A stretch of DNA of 15,554 nucleotides from Bacillota bacterium (GCA_023425485.1 JAFACO010000004.1:1-15554); one strand, 5' to 3'. Shown: positions 1 to 7,081, numbered from the stretch's first letter. The notes: generated by a model not told the origin, from the sequence alone. Numbers and translations are program-made.

Positions 1-47
1 ACATTATACCTTGATTTGCCTTTCATAACTAGGATGTGGCCGTTCAT
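1..47 (-). CDS. 5' end of an unidentified protein gene, cut by the window edge
   Basis: Read on the minus strand, an ATG at 47-45 is preceded by a strong ribosome binding site (GGAGG at 58-54) with a 6-base spacer. The frame stays open to the edge and begins MNGHILVMKGKSRYN. Only 15 full codons are visible, so the product cannot be identified. There is no signal peptide-like stretch in what can be seen. The gene is divergent from the secreted protein gene that starts at 462. The good site, spacing and open frame argue for a real gene start. Confidence 0.6.
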   Translation of the reverse strand, partial: MNGHILVMKGKSRYN

Positions 48-284
48 AAAAATCCTCCAAATCTATATCATGGTTTTTTAGAAGTTAAAGTGAAGAATCA
101 AAAAATATTAGTGAATGAGATAAATAAGAAATCAACAATATCATTCCATTTTTATTCTTTAGTCATGAGTTACATCTAATCAATTAGATATTAATACAAT
201 TATATATCGACGACAACTAACATTTTTATAATATGTAAAATCTAATCTTTAACTTGAATATCCAAATTTATGGAGGAGGATTGT

Positions 285-323
285 ATGGATTTCTGCCTTC
301 AGTTAAAAATACTACAACAATAG
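285..323 (+). other. Tiny 12-codon reading frame with strong ribosome binding site
   Basis: GGAGGAGG at 272-279 sits five bases before an ATG that opens a 12-codon frame, MDFCLQLKILQQ, ending in TAG at 321-323. It may be a leader peptide, the broken start of a decayed gene, or chance. The stop lies about 140 bases before the next gene, and a separate promoter-like element is found between them, so leader-peptide control of that gene is not obvious. Confidence 0.25.
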
Positions 324-406
324 TTACATTGTTCGTTAGGAATCATGCAAAACTACTAATGAATTAGCTATAAGATGACGATATTACATATTAGGAAGTT
401 ATTTAA

Positions 407-415
407 TGGTATAAT
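407..415 (+). promoter_or_regulatory. Extended -10 promoter element for the secreted protein gene
   Basis: TGGTATAAT is a perfect extended -10 (TG, one base, TATAAT). No clear -35 box lies 16 to 18 bases upstream, which extended -10 promoters can do without. It would start transcription near 422, giving a leader of about 40 bases that carries the AAGGAGGT ribosome binding site at 448-455. Confidence 0.5.
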
Positions 416-461
416 TACAATTAATAATAACACAGCTTCATCAGGATAAGGAGGTCCAATC

Positions 462-2519
462 ATGGAAAAAAAGTCATTTAGAATATTACTAAGGTTTGCT
501 TTAGGCCTTGCATTAATAGGTGTCATTTTATCACCTAAGCAAATTGCAGCTGCAGCCACAGCAGATCCGGTTAAGGTTGTAGCCGTTGAATATTATGAAG
601 AACAAGTTTTTGTTCTAAACAATGGTAATTCTAAGATTTATTATGCAACCGAAGCGGATGCAGCAAGGAATAACTGGGAAATCATACCTATAGATTCTGG
701 TGATTTGACAATGATAGATATTTCCTGGCTTCCAGAGAGCGTTGAGAATATTCTTGTAGTTCGTGGAGATGAAAATAAAACACAATCCCGCATTATTATT
801 GGTGCAAAGCCTACAAAGCTAGGAATTACAATTAATTATGGTAACATGAGCTTAGTTGGCGTTGGTCAACCAATTGGAGCAATGGTTAATATTATGTCTT
901 CCGTAGGTACTGGTAACAACCCGATTACCTTTGATGACCTTGAATGGAGAAAGGGTACTAATGGTCAATGGAGGAATTCCAGTGAATTGACAGTGGAGTT
1001 ATTTGAAAAGTATTTAACAAAAGGCACCAATCTGTATTTTAGAATTCGGGCAGTGGATGATCAGGCTACTATAAGTAACTCCTCTGGCAATATTAATCTT
1101 AATGCTAGAAGAAAAGCAGGTCAATTAGGTGGATTATTATATTATAAAGGACAAACTTTAACCATAGGTACGAACTATCCCGATGGTAGAGGAGGCAGAC
1201 GATTTAGCAGCGAGGTTAAGGTTAAGGTAGTAAAACAAGCTCCTTCCATGGTAACCGGAATAGATGGTTCCAAATTCTTTGCTGCCATTAAGTATGGAAA
1301 TGAATATCGTGTAACAACAGATAGCACCACCTCTGGATGGACACAGGTAACAGATAGAACGGTAAAATCCTTATCTCTTTCAACGATCTTAAAGGACGCA
1401 ACTAAGGATGGTACAATCAAGGCGAATGCTTTTCCTGCAATGAAGATAGAGGTGCGTAATTACGCTACGACTAAGGCTGTTGCCTCTAAGATAACAGAGA
1501 TTAACTTAAGTAAACAACGTACTTTGGATAGTGTGGTTGAAGAAGGTAAGTTACCAGCTAATCCATCAGATGCGGATAAAGCGAAGATCTATGTATATTA
1601 CAATGGTGACAAGAACATCGGCATTACAATACCATTGGCGACTGCCAGCAATGCTTACGAATACTGTATTACGAAAAAGAATGAAACGATAGATATTAGT
1701 AAAGCATCCTGGACAGCTATTACAAAGGGAACTGAAGTGAAAGTGTTACCATCAAAGGCTGTGGATGGAGGTACTCTTTACATAAGACAGAAGGAAATAA
1801 AGTCTCAGGCTGCTACTTCTACGAAACCAGCCGTTGGATACCAGTTGGCATCCACCTATGTTACACATCCGATAAGTTATCCGTCCGTACCAGTGATTGC
1901 AAAGGTGACCCATGTGTTTACAAAGGGCTATAGCGGAGATTATGTATTTGATGTAGTGTTAAGTGTGAATAGTAAAGAGCCTTTTGAAACAGGGATTAAA
2001 ACAATTAAACTTGGTACGAAAGAAATTGAATTTACCCCAGCAGCACCAACTACAAATGGTACGACTACTACGATGCAGGTTACATTAAAGAAGTCTTCGT
2101 TGGAAGTTCTGGCAAATTGTATAGGTAAGCCGATTACAATAACATTTATGAATGGTACGATAGATAAAACCTCTATCAAGTTAACCATCCAAAACCCATC
2201 TTCAGCAGGAACCTTATCTGTAACAAATGCAAAGGGTACTAATACGGGAACAACTTCCTTTACTGTGGGCACTGCCAAGGCATCTTCGAATACCTGGTAT
2301 TATATTCTCACCGAAACAGCAATCACAGATGTAACTACGATGGATACATTAACCAAAGTAGCACCTGGTAAAACACAGAATAGTTTTACGACAAATACAG
2401 TGGATAATATTCCAATTACAGCAACCGACAAATATATCACCATATTCGAGGTGGATAAGGATGGCTTCGTTGTGAAATACAAGAGTATATTACTCACTTC
2501 GGATATGATTAAATCTTAA
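462..2519 (+). CDS. Large secreted protein of unknown function with loosely repeated modules
   Basis: This 685-residue protein starts with a Sec signal peptide: basic KK at 3-4, a hydrophobic stretch at about 9-24, and an alanine-rich cleavage region at about 30-34 (IAAAATADP). The start is fixed by AAGGAGGT six bases before the ATG. The mature part is rich in Thr, Ser, Lys and beta-branched residues, typical of extracellular beta-rich proteins. By eye it holds about five diverged modules, each with an aromatic start, a central Trp, and a strand ending in a pattern such as YFRIRA, YIRQKE or KIEVRN. No LPXTG motif, S-layer homology domain, enzyme motif or C-terminal membrane anchor is visible. 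I do not recognise the family. An open stretch in another frame just after the stop (to about 2590) may be a lost or alternative C-terminus. A surface-layer, adhesion or cell-wall role is only a guess. Confidence 0.85.
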   Translation: MEKKSFRILLRFALGLALIGVILSPKQIAAAATADPVKVVAVEYYEEQVFVLNNGNSKIYYATEADAARNNWEIIPIDSGDLTMIDISWLPESVENILVVRGDENKTQSRIIIGAKPTKLGITINYGNMSLVGVGQPIGAMVNIMSSVGTGNNPITFDDLEWRKGTNGQWRNSSELTVELFEKYLTKGTNLYFRIRAVDDQATISNSSGNINLNARRKAGQLGGLLYYKGQTLTIGTNYPDGRGGRRFSSEVKVKVVKQAPSMVTGIDGSKFFAAIKYGNEYRVTTDSTTSGWTQVTDRTVKSLSLSTILKDATKDGTIKANAFPAMKIEVRNYATTKAVASKITEINLSKQRTLDSVVEEGKLPANPSDADKAKIYVYYNGDKNIGITIPLATASNAYEYCITKKNETIDISKASWTAITKGTEVKVLPSKAVDGGTLYIRQKEIKSQAATSTKPAVGYQLASTYVTHPISYPSVPVIAKVTHVFTKGYSGDYVFDVVLSVNSKEPFETGIKTIKLGTKEIEFTPAAPTTNGTTTTMQVTLKKSSLEVLANCIGKPITITFMNGTIDKTSIKLTIQNPSSAGTLSVTNAKGTNTGTTSFTVGTAKASSNTWYYILTETAITDVTTMDTLTKVAPGKTQNSFTTNTVDNIPITATDKYITIFEVDKDGFVVKYKSILLTSDMIKS

Positions 2520-2672
2520 GTAATACCAAGACTACAAATGAAGTACCAACAGCTGGAAATGAAAATGGTGTATCCGTATTTAATTCAATTTAAGCTCTTT
2601 TTTGCGAAACTTGAAATTAATTGTGGACTTTTTGGGAATAATTGGGTAATATAAAAAGGAACGGAGTTTTTT

Positions 2673-3689
2673 ATGATAAGCATCAGTGTTTGCATGATAG
2701 TTAAAAATGAAGAGAAAGTATTAGCAAGATGTCTGGATTCTATTAAAGATTTAGTGGATGAAATCATAATTGTAGATACTGGATCAGTGGATAACACTAA
2801 GAAAATTGCTGCAGAATATACCGATAAAATCTATGATTTTCCATGGATTGATGATTTTTCAGCAGCAAGAAATTTCTCTTTTTCCTTGGCGACTAAGGAC
2901 TATATTTATGCTGCTGATGCCGATGAAGTGCTAGATGAAACTAACCGGCAAAGGTTTCTGCTTTTGAAGCAGAACCTTTTGCCGGAAATTGAAATTGTAC
3001 AGATGATGTACGATAATCAATTATTATTTAATACTACCTATAACTTTAATCTGGAATATCGCCCAAAGCTTTACAAAAGGCTTAGAACCTTTCATTGGGT
3101 AGAGCCGGTACATGAAAACGTTGTACTACAACCTATTATCTATGACAGTGATATTGTAATTCAACATTTGCCGATATCCAACCACGCAGGGTTGGATTTT
3201 CGCATCTATAAAAAGACGATTAAAGAGGAAGGTAAGCTTTCTGGAAGACTGTATCAGATGTATGCAAGAGAATTATTTATTGCTGGGGGCGATGATGATT
3301 TTTTAGAGGCAATGGATTATTTTCAAAGCTTTGCTGACCTTGAGGAATGCAGCGAGCGTGAACGAAAAATCTATGAATGCATCCTGGTAAAATGCTATTT
3401 TATAAAGAAGGATATTGCCAGGCTGATGAAATATAGCTTGCATAACATTGCGGATGGCAAGGGCAGTTCAGAGGTTTGTTATTTGTTAGGTGAGTATTTT
3501 AAAGAAATAAGGGATTATAAAGAAGCTACAATTTGGTTTTATAATGCGGCTTATGAAACGGAATGTGAACTTAATATTCATTATGGTGGAGATTATCCTT
3601 TACAGCAACTGGCGGAGTGTTATTACAAATTGGGGAATATGGAACAAGGAGATGCTTTTACAGACCTTGCGAAAGACTGGAAGCAGTAG
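2673..3689 (+). CDS. Family 2 glycosyltransferase with helical TPR-like tail
   Basis: Predicted to transfer a sugar from a nucleotide-sugar donor to an acceptor in the cytoplasm. The 338-residue protein opens with the GT2 signature: ISVCMIVKNEE at about 3-14, then IIIVDTGSVDNT at about 31-43, and the metal and donor-binding DADE at 82-85. The catalytic domain seems to run to about residue 180; the rest (ARELFIAGG, LLGEYFKEIRDYKEATIWFY) reads as alpha-helical tetratricopeptide-like repeats. This layout is shared with SunS-type and other protein-directed glycosyltransferases of Firmicutes, so a protein acceptor is possible. The ribosome binding site AAGGAACGGAG ends six bases before the ATG. 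The next gene, a Maf-like fragment, is on the same strand 112 bases on, which supports a glycosylation role. The acceptor is unknown. Confidence 0.85.
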   Translation: MISISVCMIVKNEEKVLARCLDSIKDLVDEIIIVDTGSVDNTKKIAAEYTDKIYDFPWIDDFSAARNFSFSLATKDYIYAADADEVLDETNRQRFLLLKQNLLPEIEIVQMMYDNQLLFNTTYNFNLEYRPKLYKRLRTFHWVEPVHENVVLQPIIYDSDIVIQHLPISNHAGLDFRIYKKTIKEEGKLSGRLYQMYARELFIAGGDDDFLEAMDYFQSFADLEECSERERKIYECILVKCYFIKKDIARLMKYSLHNIADGKGSSEVCYLLGEYFKEIRDYKEATIWFYNAAYETECELNIHYGGDYPLQQLAECYYKLGNMEQGDAFTDLAKDWKQ

Positions 3690-3771
3690 AGTATTGATTT
3701 AAGATTTTTAGTTTCTATCAAAGAGAATTATATTATTAAAAAGGAACTACAGGGTTTTACGCATTTTGTGT

Positions 3772-3786
3772 TGGCGCATAGTGCCA
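3772..3786 (+). other. Small hairpin just before a ribosome binding site
   Basis: TGGCGC, loop ATA, GTGCCA forms a six-pair stem with one G-U pair. It ends six bases before the GGGGG ribosome binding site of the gene at 3802. It has no following T-run, so it is not a terminator. Its role, if any, is unknown. Confidence 0.3.
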
Positions 3787-3801
3787 TAGTTGGGGGTTGA
3801 A

Positions 3802-4725
3802 ATGACACAGAATATTAGAACAATTTTTGATCAAAATATACAGTTGCTTGGAGCGATGGACAAGTCCGTATATTATTTTAGAGAACAGCAGTATGATAAG
3901 GCTATGTATTTGGTGGCTCATTCCATGGATACAATTAAATTAATTATAGAAGCCATTATTACCAACAGGGAGTACTTCCAGCTGGTGGATACGAAATCTA
4001 TGCTTGAAATGCTGGCAGGTATCCTTGAAGCGAAGAAGAATCAGGATTACATTTTATTGGCTGATCTCCTGGAGTTACAGCTCATTAATTTCTTGATTGG
4101 GGTTCAGGAATTAATTATTGGCAAGGAAGAAGTTCTCTTTGAGGAAGAGCATTATAGAGAGAATATCAGAGCATTAAAATCAAATGGAATCGGTTTTGAA
4201 CAATTAGAGGAGTCAATTGAGACAAGCAAACTTTTAGAGGGTGGATATCGAATAGAGTTTACCTCCTGTGGTCAGATGACACTTGCTGCAGAAAATGAAG
4301 GGAAAAGCTTTTATTTTCATACAAACAATAAAATTCAGACAGAAGCATTCCTTTTGGCTAAAAATTGGTTTCAAAAGGATATTAAGAGATATCATGTATA
4401 TGGACTAGGCTTGGGCTATCATATTGGAGAGCTTAGAAGTCTTGATAAAGATGTCGAAATCTTTATCTATGAATCGGACATGAATGTGGTACAATTAGCT
4501 TGTGCCTTTACTGATATAAAAGAGCTTTTTACAACTCAGAAGACTCAAGTGATTTATGATCCAGAGTTTCAATTGCTAAAGGCTAGAATGGAGATAATGA
4601 ACAAAAAAGATAAATTTATAGTTCATCTTCCATCCTATAAGAATATACGTACAGAGGTTGGCAAGAATCTTTTACAGGAGATATTACCCAAAACGCTTAT
4701 TGTTGAAACAAGAGAGACAGAATAA
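3802..4725 (+). CDS. Maf/MptE-like (DUF115-related) N-terminal domain protein, stand-alone
   Basis: A 307-residue cytoplasmic protein without signal peptide or membrane segment. Residues 1 to about 120 are helical. The second half carries VYGLGLGYHIGEL, then a strand plus acidic residue (IFIYESD), and FIVHLPSYKN near the end. From memory this order resembles the N-terminal domain of motility accessory factor (Maf) proteins, which glycosylate flagellin with nonulosonic acids and normally carry a further DUF115 transferase domain after it. Here the protein stops where that domain would begin, so it may be a partner or regulatory protein rather than an enzyme. I chose the ATG at 3802, five bases after GGGGG (3792-3796), over an in-frame TTG at 3790 that overlaps that site. 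It follows a GT2 gene. The family assignment is moderate, made without a search. Confidence 0.6.
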   Translation: MTQNIRTIFDQNIQLLGAMDKSVYYFREQQYDKAMYLVAHSMDTIKLIIEAIITNREYFQLVDTKSMLEMLAGILEAKKNQDYILLADLLELQLINFLIGVQELIIGKEEVLFEEEHYRENIRALKSNGIGFEQLEESIETSKLLEGGYRIEFTSCGQMTLAAENEGKSFYFHTNNKIQTEAFLLAKNWFQKDIKRYHVYGLGLGYHIGELRSLDKDVEIFIYESDMNVVQLACAFTDIKELFTTQKTQVIYDPEFQLLKARMEIMNKKDKFIVHLPSYKNIRTEVGKNLLQEILPKTLIVETRETE

Positions 4726-4739
4726 GAATATTTGAAGTG

Positions 4740-4820
4740 AGGAGGCGAAATCCTCCTAATAAGATCGGGGGGGAAACCTCCTAAAACCAAGGAGGGAAAC
4801 CTCCTTAAAAAATAAGGAGG
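4740..4820 (+). promoter_or_regulatory. Tandem Shine-Dalgarno/anti-Shine-Dalgarno palindromes before lspA-like gene
   Basis: Three short hairpins follow each other: AGGAGG/CCTCCT (4740-4757, loop CGAAAT), GGGGGG/CCTCCT (4768-4782, loop AAA, with two G-U pairs) and AAGGAGG/CCTCCTT (4789-4806, loop GAAA, a GNRA tetraloop). The working ribosome binding site AAGGAGG (4814-4820) comes eight bases later and four bases before the ATG. It is identical to the 5' arm of the third hairpin and could pair with any of the upstream CCTCC arms. This suggests translational control by masking, or decoy ribosome sites; neither is shown. Confidence 0.6.
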
Positions 4821-4824
4821 TAAA

Positions 4825-5307
4825 ATGATCTATTTAATTCTTGTAATTGGTTTTGTATTTGCAGAACATAAGATTAAAGATTATATTGAGAAGAATAGAG
4901 AAATGGATGAAAGTTCAGAGCATTTTGGCGGTAAAATTATTATACGCAGGTATCATAATAAAGGGGCTATGCTTAATTTTCTGGAAAAGAAAAAGGAGCT
5001 CGTCAAGACCGTATCAGGAATTTTACTTGGTCTCTTAGTTCTCCTTTTCGCTTTCTCATTACCCAAGAAGGGTAATAAGTTATATAAATTAGGGTTGGCG
5101 TTATTATTAGGTGGAGCAATCAGTAATGTGTCTGATCGCTTCCGCAGAGGATACGTGGTTGATTACTTTAGTTTCAACTGCAAGAAGCTCAAGACAATTA
5201 TATTTAATCTGGCTGATATGGCAATCTTTCTAGGCAGCGCATTGATAATGCTATCAAGTTTATTTTCCAGTATAAGCGAGAGCGGCTCCGATAAATCCCT
5301 TAAATAA
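4825..5307 (+). CDS. Divergent LspA-type signal peptidase II (lipoprotein signal peptidase)
   Basis: A 160-residue membrane protein of the family that cleaves prolipoprotein signal peptides after lipid attachment. Conserved blocks are present: HNKGAMLNF (44-52) for the usual N-x-G-A-x-F, GGAISNVSDRFRRGYVVDYF (96-115) with the first catalytic Asp at 113, and FNLADMAIFLG (127-137) with the second at 131. Hydrophobic segments lie at about 1-13, 64-79, 86-101 and 124-147, as expected. It is unusual in that the first helix has Glu14 where the family has the Asp of the D-x-x-x-K motif, and a charged stretch (about 15-43) follows that helix. It may be a specialised paralogue next to glycosylation genes rather than the main LspA. 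AAGGAGG four bases before the ATG sets the start. The last 15 codons and the stop overlap the 3' end of pyrG on the other strand. Confidence 0.75.
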   Translation: MIYLILVIGFVFAEHKIKDYIEKNREMDESSEHFGGKIIIRRYHNKGAMLNFLEKKKELVKTVSGILLGLLVLLFAFSLPKKGNKLYKLGLALLLGGAISNVSDRFRRGYVVDYFSFNCKKLKTIIFNLADMAIFLGSALIMLSSLFSSISESGSDKSLK

Positions 5308-6867
5308 TGGATGTGGCTTGTTTGGTCTGGATTTGAACTCTGGATGAGCCTGTGTTGCAAGGAACCATGGATGATCGGCTAATTCAATCATTTCAACAAT
5401 TCTTCCATCCGGTGATAAACCAGAAAGCTTCATATTGTTATTTAAAAATACATTTCGATAATAATTATTTACCTCATAGCGGTGGCGATGTCTCTCGTGA
5501 ATTGTCTTTTCACCATATAATTGATAAGCGATACTGTTTTCATCCAGGATACAAGGATAAGTTCCTAACCTTAATGTTCCTCCGATATCTTCAATACCAT
5601 CTTGTTCTGGCATAAGGTGAATAATCGGATGTGTGGTAGAAGGATCTAATTCAACGCTGTGAGCATCTTCATATCCAAGTACGCTACGTGCAAATTCTAC
5701 AAGTGCCAGCTGCATGCCAAGGCATAATCCCAGGAATGGGATTTTGTTCTCACGGGCATAGCGGATGGCATTTATTTTGCCTTCAATACCACGATCTCCA
5801 AAACCACCAGGTACAAGGACACCCTGAACGCCATCAAGTAATTCATTGACATTTTCTTTGGTTACAGTTTCGGAAGGTACCCAGCGTATATTGATGGAAG
5901 CATGATTAGCTACTGCACCGTGCTTAAGGGATTCTACAACACTTAAGTAAGCGTCATGCAACTGTGTATATTTACCAACAAGAGCAATGGTAACATTAGC
6001 TCTAGGATTTTTTAAGGATTGTACCATCTCTTCCCAATCGGATAAATCAGGTGTAGGGCAGGGTAAATTAAGACAGGATAAGGCAACCTCAGCAATATGT
6101 TCTTTCTCAAGAGCCAGAGGAGCTTCATATAAATATTCTACATCAAGATTTTGTAATACATTGGAGCTTGGAACGTTACAAAACAGCGCAATTTTCTCCT
6201 TAATACCAGCTTCCAAAGGAAGTTCAGTTCTGCATACGATAATGTCAGGACGCAGACCAATTCCCTGAAGTTCTTTTACACTTGCCTGGGTAGGCTTAGT
6301 TTTCATTTCTCCGGAGGCTTTAAGATAGGGGATTAAGGTAACATGAATTAATGCTACATTTTGAGAACCAACATCCTGACGGAATTGTCGGATAGCTTCT
6401 AAGAATGGCTGACTTTCAATGTCGCCAACAGTACCGCCAACCTCGATGATTGCGATATGAGTGTCATTGCTTTGATCATTTCTATAAAAACGGCTTTTGA
6501 TTTCGTTGGTGATATGAGGAATAACCTGAACAGTACCTCCCCCAAAGTCGCCGCGTCTTTCCTTTGACAATACGGACCAATAAATTTTACCGGTGGTCAC
6601 ATTAGACATTTTATCAAGACTCTCATCAATGAATCTTTCATAATGTCCAAGGTCAAGATCAGTCTCTGCGCCATCATCGGTTACAAATACTTCACCGTGC
6701 TGAATAGGGTTCATAGTACCCGGATCAATGTTGATGTAGGGATCGAATTTTTGCATTGTAACATGATAGCCACGAGCTTTTAATAGCCGACCAAGAGATG
6801 CAGCTGTGATTCCCTTTCCTAAACCTGATACAACGCCACCGGTTACAAATACATATTTAACTGCCAT
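5260..6867 (-). CDS. pyrG: CTP synthase (glutamine hydrolysing)
   Basis: Makes CTP from UTP, ATP and glutamine, the last step of pyrimidine nucleotide synthesis, as a cytoplasmic tetramer. The 535-residue length is normal. The N-terminal synthetase domain begins with FVTGGVVSGLGKGITAASLG, the ATP-binding loop, followed by QKFDPYINIDPGTM and HGEVFVTDDGAETDLDLGHY. The C-terminal class I glutamine amidotransferase domain has PGGFGDRG, the nucleophile Cys382 in GLCLGMQ, and His508 and Glu510 in AHPEF. All catalytic residues are present. The ribosome binding site AGGAGGAG lies six bases before the ATG. It has its own promoter and a structured leader with a terminator (6921-7047). The 3' end overlaps that of the lspA-like gene by 48 bases, tail to tail. 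Confidence 0.98.
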   Translation of the reverse strand: MAVKYVFVTGGVVSGLGKGITAASLGRLLKARGYHVTMQKFDPYINIDPGTMNPIQHGEVFVTDDGAETDLDLGHYERFIDESLDKMSNVTTGKIYWSVLSKERRGDFGGGTVQVIPHITNEIKSRFYRNDQSNDTHIAIIEVGGTVGDIESQPFLEAIRQFRQDVGSQNVALIHVTLIPYLKASGEMKTKPTQASVKELQGIGLRPDIIVCRTELPLEAGIKEKIALFCNVPSSNVLQNLDVEYLYEAPLALEKEHIAEVALSCLNLPCPTPDLSDWEEMVQSLKNPRANVTIALVGKYTQLHDAYLSVVESLKHGAVANHASINIRWVPSETVTKENVNELLDGVQGVLVPGGFGDRGIEGKINAIRYARENKIPFLGLCLGMQLALVEFARSVLGYEDAHSVELDPSTTHPIIHLMPEQDGIEDIGGTLRLGTYPCILDENSIAYQLYGEKTIHERHRHRYEVNNYYRNVFLNNNMKLSGLSPDGRIVEMIELADHPWFLATQAHPEFKSRPNKPHPLFKGFIGAALAYTGK

Positions 6868-6920
6868 TTCATCTCCTCCTCAATTTTATAATTTTGTCAT
6901 GAATTATGATCAAATCTGCA

Positions 6921-6967
6921 CAAATAAAAAATGCCATTAACCCTATCGCATGAAAGGCTTAAGGCAT
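6921..6967 (-). terminator. Intrinsic terminator (attenuator) in the pyrG leader
   Basis: On the minus strand ATGCCTTAA (6967-6959) pairs with TTAA-T-GGCAT (6940-6931, one bulged T), extended inside by CCT/AGG after one mismatch, and is followed at once by a run of six T (TTTTTTATTTG). It lies about 55 bases before the pyrG start and downstream of its promoter, so any transcript must pass it. It can be the 3' end of a small RNA or a regulated attenuator. Confidence 0.7.
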
Positions 6968-7047
6968 AATTGCATATGTTATCTGGTTTTCCGAAGGGTG
7001 GGCCTTACCACTAGTCGGTTCCTTTGCAGGTATGATGTATAATTTAT
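6921..7047 (-). promoter_or_regulatory. Structured pyrG leader RNA, possible riboswitch-like attenuator
   Basis: From the predicted start near 7047, the minus-strand transcript folds by eye into nested helices: TGCA (7028-7025) with TGCA (6974-6971), CCGA (7018-7015) with TCGG (6994-6991), and GTGG (7011-7008) with CCAC (7001-6998). The apical loop is TAAGGC (7007-7002), a perfect complement of GCCTTA (6965-6960) in the 5' arm of the terminator downstream. Loop pairing would block the terminator. I could not match it to a riboswitch class I know (T-box, purine, TPP, SAM, preQ1, glycine, ykkC, ZTP, THF, c-di-GMP), nor to the PyrR binding loop. Pyrimidine sensing is a guess from the gene it precedes. 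Confidence 0.5.
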
Positions 7048-7052
7048 GATAC

Positions 7053-7081
7053 AGTATACTATATTTAGTACAGGAAGTCAA
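7053..7081 (-). promoter_or_regulatory. Promoter of pyrG
   Basis: On the minus strand TTGACT (7081-7076) and TATACT (7058-7053) are separated by exactly 17 bases, a near-consensus promoter for the housekeeping sigma factor. Transcription should start near 7047, about 180 bases before the pyrG ATG, so the transcript includes the structured leader. Confidence 0.75.

Larger units (their letters stand above)
48..461. other. AT-rich intergenic region between divergent genes
   Basis: About 410 bases without a convincing gene. It holds the ribosome binding site of the left minus-strand gene (54-58), a short inverted repeat at 174-189 (ATCTAAT, two-base loop, ATTAGAT) that could be an operator, a 12-codon reading frame with a strong ribosome binding site at 285-323, and the probable promoter and ribosome binding site of the gene at 462. 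Most of the rest is simple AT-rich sequence in which I see nothing. Confidence 0.6.

Noticed and set aside
1940..2278. A 112-codon open frame on the minus strand.
   Set aside because: It lies fully inside the secreted protein gene, has no ribosome binding site, and its hydrophobic composition is what antisense of a Thr/Lys-rich gene gives.
2520..2650. In-frame read-through past the TAA of the secreted protein (reading VIPRLQMKYQQ).
   Set aside because: Its composition does not fit the protein, whereas the -1 frame does; read-through is less likely than a frameshift or a true end.
4740..4820. Regular alternation of GGAGG and CCTCC suggested a CRISPR-like repeat array.
   Set aside because: The units are under 20 bases, uneven, self-complementary throughout, and have no unique spacers or cas genes nearby.
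5352..6268. Plus-strand open frames across pyrG.
   Set aside because: They are antisense to a fully conserved CTP synthase and lack start signals.
6960..7035. Plus-strand AAGGGTGGGCC near 6995 hinted at a T-box, and parts of the minus strand (AGTGGTAAGGC) hinted at a tRNA D-arm.
   Set aside because: The T-box core GGTGGTACCGCG is absent, no acceptor or T-arm can be drawn, and the terminator and promoter both point to the minus strand.
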